From Sulfurovum sp. (GTDB lineage: Bacteria > Campylobacterota > Campylobacteria > Campylobacterales > Sulfurovaceae): DNA of 17,259 bases. The stretch is from contig JALSPX010000050.1 in assembly GCA_026985755.1 (NCBI GenBank), forward strand, positions 1 through 17,259, given 5' to 3'. The position numbers and the translations under genes are program-made. Of this stretch, positions 1 to 6,436 are shown piece by piece; the first letter of the stretch is position 1, and each line of letters opens with the position of its first letter. The notes beneath the pieces are model-generated. The model was not told where the DNA came from. It ran no database searches and was given only the letters and a program-made list of their open reading frames with translations.

Positions 1-380
1 GCTATGGGGATGATGAGATGCAGGTGCGTATAGGGAAGCATCAAGCACAAAGAGAAGAAAACTTCATTACCATAGAAGAGCCTAGAGATTTAAATGCTGT
101 GGTAAATGATGGCAACACCTACCTCATAGACTGTATGAGTATGTGGATACTCAATACCCTAGAGGAACATGAAGAAACACTCTTAGCAGAGGTAGAAGCC
201 CTCTGTGCCAAAGATGCCCATATTATCTTCGTACTTAACGATGTAGGCTCTGGGGTGATACCACTAGATGCCTCTAGTCGAAAGTATGTCGATAGGTCTG
301 GTATCATTGGGCAGAAGCTGGCACAGCTTTGTGATGAAGTCTATGAAGTGAAGTTGGGGTTGGAGATACGGCTCAAATAA
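1..380 (+). CDS. cobU: Adenosylcobinamide kinase / guanylyltransferase, 3' part (5' end outside window)
   Basis: CobU/CobP phosphorylates adenosylcobinamide and transfers GMP to it, giving AdoCbi-GDP, the substrate of CobS encoded downstream. The visible part is about 125 codons. The frame is open to the left edge and reads Y-G-D-D-E-M before the first Met at 18, matching the family's 'D-x-E-M-x-x-R-I-x-x-H' stretch, so Met at 18 is not the start. Family landmarks seen are RIGKHQAQR, TIEEP, the DCMSMWILN stretch (family DCLTLWLSN), NDVGSGVIP, and the LAQLCDEVYEV tail ending GLEIRLK. The N-terminal P-loop that binds the nucleotide lies outside the window. The family is about 170-190 residues, so roughly 50-60 are missing. 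The C-terminus looks intact. The gene opens the visible cobalamin operon. Confidence 0.9.
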   Translation, partial: YGDDEMQVRIGKHQAQREENFITIEEPRDLNAVVNDGNTYLIDCMSMWILNTLEEHEETLLAEVEALCAKDAHIIFVLNDVGSGVIPLDASSRKYVDRSGIIGQKLAQLCDEVYEVKLGLEIRLK

Positions 381-451
381 AGGGTATCTCTAAAGCCCCT
401 AATAATCATGAATTTGCTATCATTCCCTATATTGAATTCAAGGAACACCTT

Positions 452-841
452 ATGAAATATCTACTACTAAGCCTATTGAGCATCCATACACTTTATGCTA
501 GCAACGCCGCAGAAGTGACGATTCATAGTGCATCAATCTATCTGATTATGCTTTTTTTAATGCTGGCACTTATGGTGACCTATGCTTATTTTCTATATAA
601 ATGTAACAAACAGCAAAAAATCATAGAAACAAAAGAGGCACAAATCACTCACTATGAAAAACAGCAAAGAGATACGGAAACATCATTATTTAAAAAAGAT
701 AAAGAGATAGAAAAAGAGATATTTACCCTAAAACATACTATTGCGGATTTAGAACGTAAAATCCAAGAAGGTACCAAAAACCAAGTCGTGGCAAAAATAG
801 AAGCGCTTGAGAAGAAGCGTCAAAACGTTTCTGCTATCTAG
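452..841 (+). CDS. Unrecognised membrane-anchored coiled-coil protein
   Basis: I do not recognise this 129-residue protein. The first ~20 residues (MKYLLLSLLSIHTLYASNAA) look like a signal peptide with a possible cut after the Ala-rich end. A strong hydrophobic segment follows at about residues 26-50 (SIYLIMLFLMLALMVTYAYF), then Lys/Glu/Gln-rich sequence to the C-terminus with the look of a coiled coil (about 55-122). The likely topology is a membrane anchor with a long cytoplasmic helix. AAGGA sits 7 nt before the ATG, which supports the start. It lies 71 bp after cobU and 8 bp before another coiled-coil gene, so the two are probably co-transcribed. Nothing in it suggests an enzyme of cobalamin synthesis. 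Confidence 0.7.
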   Translation: MKYLLLSLLSIHTLYASNAAEVTIHSASIYLIMLFLMLALMVTYAYFLYKCNKQQKIIETKEAQITHYEKQQRDTETSLFKKDKEIEKEIFTLKHTIADLERKIQEGTKNQVVAKIEALEKKRQNVSAI

Positions 842-849
842 GAGAGAAG

Positions 850-1485
850 ATGAAAGATACATCCACTTTACATACCCCTATGCGTATAGAAGAGACGCCC
901 ACATCAAAAAATGACACTTCCTCTCAAGTCAAAGCAGAAGTGACTATGGCGCTTAGTAGACTGGATAACCTATACAAAGAGAATATTCGTTCTTATGCCA
1001 ATGAGCTTCATAGCTGTACACATGCACTAGAAAAATTGCATAACCAACTCAATGTCCTGTTAAAAGAAAAAGCACCTCACATTGCCACATTAGAAATACA
1101 TGAAAAAGATATAGACTATACTTTACGTCTGCTAGAAAGGCTCACCCAAGAGTGGGTTCAAAAATCTCTCATCATCACAGAGCTTGAAACAGAGTTTAAA
1201 CAACTCAGCCAAGCAGATGATAAACATGAGCATATCATAAGTAGCAGAAAAAATGCTCTCAAAACTGTAGCATTTGAGATAGAAAATGTTGAAATTTCAT
1301 TACTAGAACATGAGCTTCAAAAACAAAATATTTTACTCCTTATCGAACCTATAGAAAGAGAAATTAAAATACTAAAACAAAGCATCAAAGATTTAGAATC
1401 TAAAAAACGCTATATAGAGTCTACGTACCTGCATCAGATTTCACCCTCTGGACAAGATGCACAGCAACTGCTGCTAAAACACTAA
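850..1485 (+). CDS. Unrecognised soluble coiled-coil protein
   Basis: This 211-residue protein has no signal peptide or membrane segment. After a polar Thr/Ser-rich N-terminus (1-25) it is almost entirely helical, charged sequence with regularly spaced Leu/Ile (about 30-195), typical of long coiled coils. It contains no Cys pairs, P-loop or other catalytic motif that I can see. GGAGAGAAG directly precedes the ATG. It follows the membrane-anchored coiled-coil gene by 8 bp, so the two may form a complex, with the first as membrane anchor; this is inference from adjacency and shared architecture. It ends 6 bp before the decarboxylase remnant. The pair interrupts an otherwise continuous B12 gene series. 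Confidence 0.7.
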   Translation: MKDTSTLHTPMRIEETPTSKNDTSSQVKAEVTMALSRLDNLYKENIRSYANELHSCTHALEKLHNQLNVLLKEKAPHIATLEIHEKDIDYTLRLLERLTQEWVQKSLIITELETEFKQLSQADDKHEHIISSRKNALKTVAFEIENVEISLLEHELQKQNILLLIEPIEREIKILKQSIKDLESKKRYIESTYLHQISPSGQDAQQLLLKH

Positions 1486-1491
1486 GAGACA

Positions 1492-1728
1492 ATGACCACC
1501 TATCAACACGGAGGAGACATCCAAAACTTTGCAAAAAAGGCTGGATGTCGTGTAGAAGAGGTGATAGACCTCTCCTCCAATATCAACTTTGTCAAACCCC
1601 AAGCGGCAACTGTGTTTGGGTATGACCTCGTGCATATAGATAGAGATAGGCTTGATGACTCTCATGTACGCATCGCTATAAAATCACTCCCTACTATGCA
1701 CAAATTTAGAGAGGCACTCTATGCATAA
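1492..1728 (+). pseudogene. Internally deleted threonine-phosphate decarboxylase (CobD/CobC-type) remnant
   Basis: The intact enzyme is a PLP-dependent aminotransferase-fold protein of about 330-380 residues that decarboxylates L-threonine-phosphate to (R)-1-aminopropan-2-yl phosphate for CbiB. Only 78 residues remain. Residues 4-36 match the family N-terminus: HGG, a short helix, then EEVIDLSSNIN (family 'EILDFSANINPLGPP'). Residues 54-76 resemble the family C-terminus (L-D-D-S-H-V-R-I-A-I-K, then a final helix). The whole central catalytic part, including the PLP lysine, is absent, and the join is in frame. The ORF is still open and overlaps cobQ by 8 bp, and a GAGAGG Shine-Dalgarno for cobQ lies in its last codons. 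It may persist because it couples translation into cobQ. A short functional peptide or an assembly collapse cannot be excluded. Confidence 0.75.
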
Positions 1729-3049
1729 TATCTCCATCTTTGGTACTTCGAGTGATGCAGGTAAATCGACTGTCACCTTTTTAGTAGGACGCATACTCCA
1801 ACAAGCAGGCTACACAGTCGCACCCTTTAAAGCCCAAAATGTTTCCAACAACGCCCATGTATCAGATGACCTCTCAGAGATAGCCATCGCACAATACTTC
1901 CAAGCCAAGGTTTTGGATGTACCGACCTCATGGCACAACAACCCCGTGTTACTTAAATCGGGTAGAGGCTCTTCAGCTTCACTTATCGTCGGAGGCAAGG
2001 CTGTCTGCAGTAAAGATGTACGAGAGTATTATCGTGATTTAGACAGTCTCAAACCCATCGTAAAAGAAGCCTATGCCTACCTAGATACACACTACGATTG
2101 TGTCGTAGCAGAAGGTGCAGGCAGTCCTGTAGAGCTAAACCTCATGGACAAAGACCTCTCCAATATCTTCATAGCCACAGAATTCAATACAAAAATCATT
2201 CTCGTAGCAGACATCGAAAAAGGTGGGGTATTTGCCTCCATTTATGGGGTCTATCATCTCCTACCTGAAGCACTCAAAGCCAATGTCATAGGGGTCATCA
2301 TCAATAAATTTAGAGGAGACAGAAGTCTGTTTGATGAAGGGGTACGCATCATCGAAGAGGCGTTCAAACTCCCTGTACTGGGCGTACTGCCCTACAAAGC
2401 ACTCAACCTAGGCTTCGAAGACTCTCAAAGCCTTATGGGCTATGCACAAGAGTGTAGCAACGCCACAAAAAAAGTAGCCGTCATCGCCTACCCCACCATG
2501 GCAAACTACACCGATTTTGAACCACTCCTTGCCGATGTCAATACCTGCGTGAGTTTCATTACCTCCAATGTAGACTTGTCAGATTATGAGTGTATCATTT
2601 TACCCGGCTCCAAACTGGTCATCCAAGACCTACTGTGGCTCAAAGAGACAGGGCTTTTTGCACAGATACAAGCCCATCATAAAGAGAAAAAAATACACCT
2701 CATCGGTATCTGCGGAGGATACCAGATGATGTTTAAACATATTATCGATGATGCCTGTGTAGAAGTAGAGACAGCTACAAATATAGAAGCACTTGGATTC
2801 ATAGACGATGATATCATTTTTCAAAAAGAGAAGATACTCAAACGTGAGGGAGCAACATACGAGATACACCATGGTACTTCAGCCAAGTACCCTAGCGAAT
2901 ACAAAACAGACAAACTCTATGGTACCTTTAGCCATGGGCTTTTTGTAGATGATTGGTTTGAGAACTATAGCCATAAGCAGATTGAAGATTTTGTAGAGAC
3001 GATGCTTAGTTATTTAGATAAAGAGAGGATACTTAGTAGTGTACTTTGA
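1721..3049 (+). CDS. cobQ: Cobyric acid synthase (glutamine-hydrolysing)
   Basis: CobQ/CbiP amidates four carboxylates of adenosylcobyrinate a,c-diamide using glutamine and ATP. The 442 residues start with the nucleotide-binding motif GTSSDAGKST (8-17), followed by APFKAQNVSNNA and NPVLLK, typical of CobQ rather than CobB/CbiA. The class-I glutamine amidotransferase-like domain fills the C-terminal part, with the nucleophile in GICGGYQMM (Cys331) and the catalytic-type His in FSHGLF (His405). The protein is somewhat shorter than common homologues (about 480-510), but both domains look complete. The start has GAGAGG 7 nt upstream, inside the decarboxylase remnant it overlaps by 8 bp. The 3' end overlaps cbiB by 11 bp. 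The enzyme should be cytoplasmic. Confidence 0.95.
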   Translation: MHNISIFGTSSDAGKSTVTFLVGRILQQAGYTVAPFKAQNVSNNAHVSDDLSEIAIAQYFQAKVLDVPTSWHNNPVLLKSGRGSSASLIVGGKAVCSKDVREYYRDLDSLKPIVKEAYAYLDTHYDCVVAEGAGSPVELNLMDKDLSNIFIATEFNTKIILVADIEKGGVFASIYGVYHLLPEALKANVIGVIINKFRGDRSLFDEGVRIIEEAFKLPVLGVLPYKALNLGFEDSQSLMGYAQECSNATKKVAVIAYPTMANYTDFEPLLADVNTCVSFITSNVDLSDYECIILPGSKLVIQDLLWLKETGLFAQIQAHHKEKKIHLIGICGGYQMMFKHIIDDACVEVETATNIEALGFIDDDIIFQKEKILKREGATYEIHHGTSAKYPSEYKTDKLYGTFSHGLFVDDWFENYSHKQIEDFVETMLSYLDKERILSSVL

Positions 3050-3929
3050 AACAGCCCTCATCGTTTATATGATAGACAGAATTTTTGGAGAATTTGGGTT
3101 TATACGTCACCCTGTGATTTTGATGGGAGACTATATCTCATGGTTTGAGAAAAACTTTTATGCCAACAGTGTAATAAGAGGCATGGTACTTACACTCTCT
3201 TTATTATTTATCACATTTACTATCAGCTACACCATACAGACACTCTTCACTTTTCACTCTTCACTCTTCACTTCACTCCTACAAGGAGTGATTGCTTCGA
3301 CAACCATCGCATCCAAAATGCTCTATGACTCGGTCAAAGACATCATCACCAACCCACAGCACATCAAATACCTTGTCAGCCGTGATACGGAACGCTTAAG
3401 TGATTCAGACATCAACAAAGCAGCCATAGAAACCTATGCCGAAAATCTCTCAGATGGGGTCATCGCTCCACTGTTTTACCTCATATTTTTTGGACTTTGG
3501 GGTGCATTTGTCTATAAGGCTATCAATACGCTTGTCTCTATGGTAGGCTATAGAAATAAACGCTATGAGAAGTTTGGAAAATTTGCTGCGAAGCTGGATG
3601 ATGTGGTGAATTATATTCCTGCGCGTGTGACGGCTATTTTGATTGTATTACTTAAGGGCAGACACTTGGGTCTGTCCCTACGCAAAATTTGGACACAAGG
3701 CTCGAAACATGAGAGCCTTAATGCTGGCTATCCCATCTCTGCTATGGCACTCTCTCTTGGCGTGAAGCTCGGAGGTGATACCTCATACTTTGGAAAAATA
3801 AAGCTCAAACCTTTTTTTGGCGAAGGTAGAGAAATAATTACCCAAAAAGACATCCAAAATGCACTTGCTTTACAACCAAGATTGGATATATTTGTTATCA
3901 TACTATTGGGCTTAGGAGTACTACTTTGA
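3039..3929 (+). CDS. cbiB: Adenosylcobinamide-phosphate synthase (membrane)
   Basis: CbiB (CobD in Pseudomonas naming) joins the aminopropanol arm to adenosylcobyric acid in the inner membrane. The 296-residue protein has family landmarks: HPVILMGDYISWFEK near the N-terminus, AIETYAENLSDGVIAPLFY (about 128-147), GYRNKRYEKFG, AAKLDDVVNYIPARV, and ESLNAGYPISAMALSLGVKLGG. Several hydrophobic membrane segments are evident. Translation probably starts at GTG 3039, overlapping the end of cobQ by 11 bp, because residues before the first ATG (3069) belong to the family's first hydrophobic segment. A 7-bp-period repeat (3241-3280) encodes residues about 68-82, after the second hydrophobic stretch. Its normal substrate would be made by the decarboxylase whose gene is reduced to a remnant upstream. 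Confidence 0.93.
   Translation: MYFETALIVYMIDRIFGEFGFIRHPVILMGDYISWFEKNFYANSVIRGMVLTLSLLFITFTISYTIQTLFTFHSSLFTSLLQGVIASTTIASKMLYDSVKDIITNPQHIKYLVSRDTERLSDSDINKAAIETYAENLSDGVIAPLFYLIFFGLWGAFVYKAINTLVSMVGYRNKRYEKFGKFAAKLDDVVNYIPARVTAILIVLLKGRHLGLSLRKIWTQGSKHESLNAGYPISAMALSLGVKLGGDTSYFGKIKLKPFFGEGREIITQKDIQNALALQPRLDIFVIILLGLGVLL
3241..3280 (+). repeat. Heptanucleotide tandem repeat inside cbiB
   Basis: Consecutive 7-bp units read CACTCTT (3241), CACTTTT (3248), CACTCTT (3255) and CACTCTT (3262). A 5-nt partial CACTT (3269) and a degenerate CACTCCT (3274) follow. The array is translated as Thr/Leu/Phe/Ser-rich residues of CbiB. Because the unit is not a multiple of three, gain or loss of one unit would shift the cbiB frame. 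Confidence 0.8.
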
Positions 3930-4672
3930 AAGATATATACTTAGGGTTAAAATTTATGTTCTCCTACTTCACCATCTTACCTGTAAAATTTAATGAAAAT
4001 GATGACCTTAGTACCCCAAAAGTACTTGCCTCTATGCTCTTTTGGCTACCGCTTGGGGGTTTAGTTCTTGGAGGTTTGAGTGTAGGTATATTTACACTAC
4101 TCTCCTCTCTTGAATGGCTTGCTGCCTTGCTTGCAGGGGTTATATATATGATGCTCTATGGCTTTTTACATACCGAAGCCATTATGGATGTTGCAGATGC
4201 ACTCTATGCAAAACACTCTGGCAAAGATGCCTTTGAAATCATCAAAGAGCCTACAGTTGGGGCGATGGGTGTACTCTGGGCTGTAGGAATCATGCTTATA
4301 AAAGTAGCTGGGATTGTCACACTGTTACTACATGGTGGATGGGCATATTTCCTCTCTATTTTACTCATTAGCCGTTTGGGGCTTTTGCTACTCTTTTTTA
4401 CACAGACTTTTCGCTCTTCTTTCATTGGCAAGATACAAGAGGGCTTTACCCAAACCCACTTTCTCTCTTCACTACTACTTTTCACAGGCATAGGGGTATT
4501 TTTAGCTAGCTGGCACTTTTTACTGCTGCTTGGTATTGGCTTACTCTTTAGCTACTTTTTTGCCAATACACTAGGAAAAAAACTTGGCTTTCTCAATGGT
4601 GACGTGCTAGGCACCACCCTCGAGAATACAGAGACCCTACTCTTTCTACTGGGAGCTGCACTATGGCTCTAA
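3926..4672 (+). CDS. cobS: Adenosylcobinamide-GDP ribazoletransferase (cobalamin synthase)
   Basis: CobS is the integral membrane enzyme that joins AdoCbi-GDP (made by CobU) to alpha-ribazole or its phosphate, the last major step of cobalamin assembly. The 248-residue protein begins with the family-like LKFMFSYFTILPVKF and has the family stretch FLHTEAIMDVADALYA followed by EIIKEPTVGAMGV (family 'D-x-x-D-T-x-D' and 'IMKDSRIGTYGV'). Near the end NGDVLGTTLENTE matches the family's 'GDVLGATxExTE'. Several hydrophobic helices are evident. The likely start is TTG 3926, overlapping the cbiB stop by 4 bp (TTGA). The ATG at 3956 would cut into the conserved N-terminus. The 3' end overlaps the phosphatase gene by 10 bp. 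Confidence 0.93.
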   Translation: MKDIYLGLKFMFSYFTILPVKFNENDDLSTPKVLASMLFWLPLGGLVLGGLSVGIFTLLSSLEWLAALLAGVIYMMLYGFLHTEAIMDVADALYAKHSGKDAFEIIKEPTVGAMGVLWAVGIMLIKVAGIVTLLLHGGWAYFLSILLISRLGLLLLFFTQTFRSSFIGKIQEGFTQTHFLSSLLLFTGIGVFLASWHFLLLLGIGLLFSYFFANTLGKKLGFLNGDVLGTTLENTETLLFLLGAALWL

Positions 4673-5181
4673 CACTTTTACGCCATGCCCCACTGGGGAA
4701 GAAACACTCACACCGCTACAACGGATGGCGAGACATAGACATCGACCCTACTTTATTTAATGCACAAAAAGTCGCCCTGCTTACTAAACAAAAGTTTGAC
4801 CTCATCTACTCCTCTGATCTGGTACGATGCCAGCAGACTTTAGAGATGATGGGTATGGATGACTACATCACAGACGAACGCCTACGTGAAGTACGCTTCA
4901 AAGCAGAGATAGAGGGGCTTAACTTTAATGAAATAGAAAAACTTCCCTCTTACAAATCAAGCTACATTGAAGAGCGAGCCACGTGGCATGAATACATTTG
5001 CGATGAAAGCCAAGAGGCTTTTGAAGCGCGTATTAAAGCCTTTTTAGAAGAATTACCTACAAACAAAGAGATACTCATCTGCTCCCATGGAGGTACCCTC
5101 CAAAAGATGATGGGCTTACTAGGCTATGCCAAAAACTCTATAGCCTACCTCGAACATATAAGGATAGACAATGTCATATAA
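4663..5181 (+). CDS. cobC: Histidine phosphatase, probable alpha-ribazole phosphatase
   Basis: CobC-type enzymes remove phosphate from alpha-ribazole-5'-phosphate or from cobalamin-5'-phosphate. The 172-residue protein is a histidine phosphatase (phosphoglycerate mutase-like) domain. The N-terminal signature is LLRHAPL with His8 as phospho-acceptor, the 'YSSDLVRCQQT' stretch gives the second conserved Arg, LREVRFKAEIEGL supplies the acidic residue region, and SHGGT near the C-terminus carries the second catalytic His (His142). The superfamily is broad, so substrate assignment rests on context: it overlaps cobS by 10 bp upstream and the Cys-rich gene by 11 bp downstream. The length is slightly below typical CobC (about 190-200). 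It is probably cytoplasmic, since no signal peptide is seen. Confidence 0.82.
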   Translation: MALTLLRHAPLGKKHSHRYNGWRDIDIDPTLFNAQKVALLTKQKFDLIYSSDLVRCQQTLEMMGMDDYITDERLREVRFKAEIEGLNFNEIEKLPSYKSSYIEERATWHEYICDESQEAFEARIKAFLEELPTNKEILICSHGGTLQKMMGLLGYAKNSIAYLEHIRIDNVI

Positions 5182-5593
5182 ATCATGGTTCTTAGAACAT
5201 GGCAACAAACACAAAGCGATTATGAAAAAACTCACACACCTCAGCGACGAGGAAGTCATACACTACTTCAGGTTTGAAAACATGGTAGAAAAAGAGCCAG
5301 ATTTCTGCCCTCTCTATGCAGACAATAAAAAATGTCACGACATGAAAGCACTCAACTGCTATCTCTGCGCCTGTCCCAACTTTAGGTTTGACGATAAAGG
5401 TTTCAAAAAAATAGAAGAGAAAACCCTCTACTCTACCTGTGATATAGACTCAAAAGATGGTGGTCAATACATAAGTGAAAATGCCATACATCAAAATTGT
5501 GCAGGATGTGGGGTACCTCATCATGAAGCGTATATTAAAAAAGTATTTGATAGGGATTGGTTTAAAATAATGAAGAGATGTTGCGGCAGCTAA
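5171..5593 (+). CDS. Cysteine-rich small-domain protein at the end of the B12 operon
   Basis: The 140-residue protein contains what I take to be the 'cysteine-rich small domain' (Pfam PF04071 type), a presumed metal-binding fold of unknown activity known to occur beside or fused to cobalamin genes. Ten cysteines are present. The core is FCPLYADNKKCH (Cys46, Cys55), NCYLCACPNF (Cys63, 66, 68), Cys90, and NCAGCGVPHH (Cys110, 113; His117-118). A CC pair (137-138) lies at the C-terminus. The N-terminal ~40 residues are helical and lack the motif. The gene overlaps the phosphatase gene by 11 bp and closes the operon, so a role in B12 handling is inferred from position only. It converges with the next gene, with only 18 bp between the two stops. 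Confidence 0.75.
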   Translation: MSYKSWFLEHGNKHKAIMKKLTHLSDEEVIHYFRFENMVEKEPDFCPLYADNKKCHDMKALNCYLCACPNFRFDDKGFKKIEEKTLYSTCDIDSKDGGQYISENAIHQNCAGCGVPHHEAYIKKVFDRDWFKIMKRCCGS

Positions 5594-5611
5594 GCTACCA
5601 CAACTTTTGAA

Positions 5612-5815
5612 TTACATTGCAGGAGCTGCTTCAGTTGCATTTGCTTCAGATGCATTTGCTTCAGATGCTGTTGCTTCTGTAACTGCTTCTTTTACTTCAG
5701 ATACAACTTGAGATTTTCCTTCAGCTACGGCTGCGTCTTTTACTGCGTCTACTGCTGCTGTCTCTGCGAATACTGCTGTTGCTGCAAAAGCAGCGATTAA
5801 TACGATTTTTTTCAT
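5612..5815 (-). CDS. Small secreted Ala/Glu-rich repeat protein
   Basis: This 67-residue protein begins with a clear signal peptide (MKKIVLIAAFAATAVFA, cleavage likely after FA at about 17). The mature ~50 residues are almost entirely Ala, Glu, Val, Ser, Thr and Asn, and end in SEANA-SEANA-TEAAPAM. The C-terminal repeats come from 15-bp DNA units. AGGA lies about 8 nt before the ATG, and a TATACT -10 candidate sits further upstream, so it looks like a real, independently expressed gene. I do not recognise a family. The composition suggests an extended or helical periplasmic peptide with no catalytic potential. Confidence 0.7.
   Translation of the reverse strand: MKKIVLIAAFAATAVFAETAAVDAVKDAAVAEGKSQVVSEVKEAVTEATASEANASEANATEAAPAM
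5621..5680 (-). repeat. 15-bp tandem repeat encoding SEANA units
   Basis: Two perfect 15-bp copies (5636-5650 and 5651-5665, TGCATTTGCTTCAGA on the + strand) are flanked by degenerate copies at 5621-5635 and 5666-5680. On the - strand they encode SEANA pentapeptides at the end of the small secreted protein. The unit is a multiple of three, so copy-number change would alter length without breaking the frame. Confidence 0.8.
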
Positions 5816-5846
5816 TGTGTTTTCCTATTTTTAAATTTGAAATGTA

Positions 5847-5880
5847 AGTATAGCATAAAAGTATTACCTAAGTATTACCT
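5847..5880 (-). promoter_or_regulatory. Promoter of the small secreted protein gene with an 11-bp direct repeat upstream
   Basis: Reading the - strand, TATACT (5852-5847), preceded by ATGC, fits a -10 box whose start point would be near 5840, giving a leader of about 25 nt. Immediately upstream are two perfect tandem copies of AGGTAATACTT (5880-5870 and 5869-5859). They cover the place where a -35 box would be. An 11-bp direct repeat at this position resembles sites of OmpR/PhoB-type response regulators, but no regulator can be named from sequence. Confidence 0.5.
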
Positions 5881-5886
5881 CTAAAA

Positions 5887-6372
5887 TTAATCGTGGAAAT
5901 CAATAATCGCATAATCACTTGCGTAATCAGAACTAGTTATATTATTATAGTTTTGTGCACTTCCATCTACATGTACTATGGTACCAACCTTTGCCCACTT
6001 AAACATCTTTTGTGCAAAACCATTTTGCATTCGTATGCAACCATGTGATGCAGCTCTTCTTGAAGTATTACCTAAATGCATTGCGATGCCACTGTTGGTT
6101 AGCCGTAACATATAAGGCATTTTTGCTCCACCATTTGGTTTTGGCCACAAATTAGAACGATGCTGTCTCTTTTTTTGCAAAATTCTATAATCACCTTCAG
6201 GAGTATCTCTTCCTAACATACCAGATGATATTTTTCCTTCAAAGACAATATTTCCATCTTCTAGTGCATATGCTTTTTGTTGATAAAGATCTACTACTAT
6301 CTCCTTTTGCGCCATAAGAGGTAAGATTGCAAGTATTACACTCAATAGTACATATTTCACTTTATTATTCAT
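5887..6372 (-). CDS. L,D-transpeptidase (YkuD family), secreted
   Basis: YkuD-family enzymes crosslink or trim peptidoglycan peptides through an active-site cysteine. The 161-residue protein starts with a signal peptide or signal anchor (about 1-21, MNNKVKYVLLSVILAILPLMA). Next come the family's DLYQQKAY strand, GRDTPEGDYRI, and the catalytic block H-L-G-N (His99) to SHGCIRM (His110, Cys112, Arg114). All expected catalytic residues are present. It is a minimal single-domain version; no LysM or peptidoglycan-binding domain is seen. GGAG lies 7-8 nt before the ATG. It lies downstream of the TrmN6-like gene on the same strand, with 64 bp between. TAAAAT at 6416-6411 could be its own -10 box. Confidence 0.9.
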   Translation of the reverse strand: MNNKVKYVLLSVILAILPLMAQKEIVVDLYQQKAYALEDGNIVFEGKISSGMLGRDTPEGDYRILQKKRQHRSNLWPKPNGGAKMPYMLRLTNSGIAMHLGNTSRRAASHGCIRMQNGFAQKMFKWAKVGTIVHVDGSAQNYNNITSSDYASDYAIIDFHD

Positions 6373-6436
6373 TATCCTTCTCCCTCAAAATATATAGATA
6401 TTTTAACTTTATTTTAGTCAAAACATAATCTAATAC

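Noticed and set aside
2630..2872. 80-codon frame opposite cobQ
   Set aside because: The strand is covered by the conserved amidotransferase part of CobQ, including GICGGYQMM. No independent support.
5621..5680. CRISPR-like repeats
   Set aside because: The 15-bp units are contiguous, have no spacers and encode SEANA peptides in frame. No cas genes are nearby.
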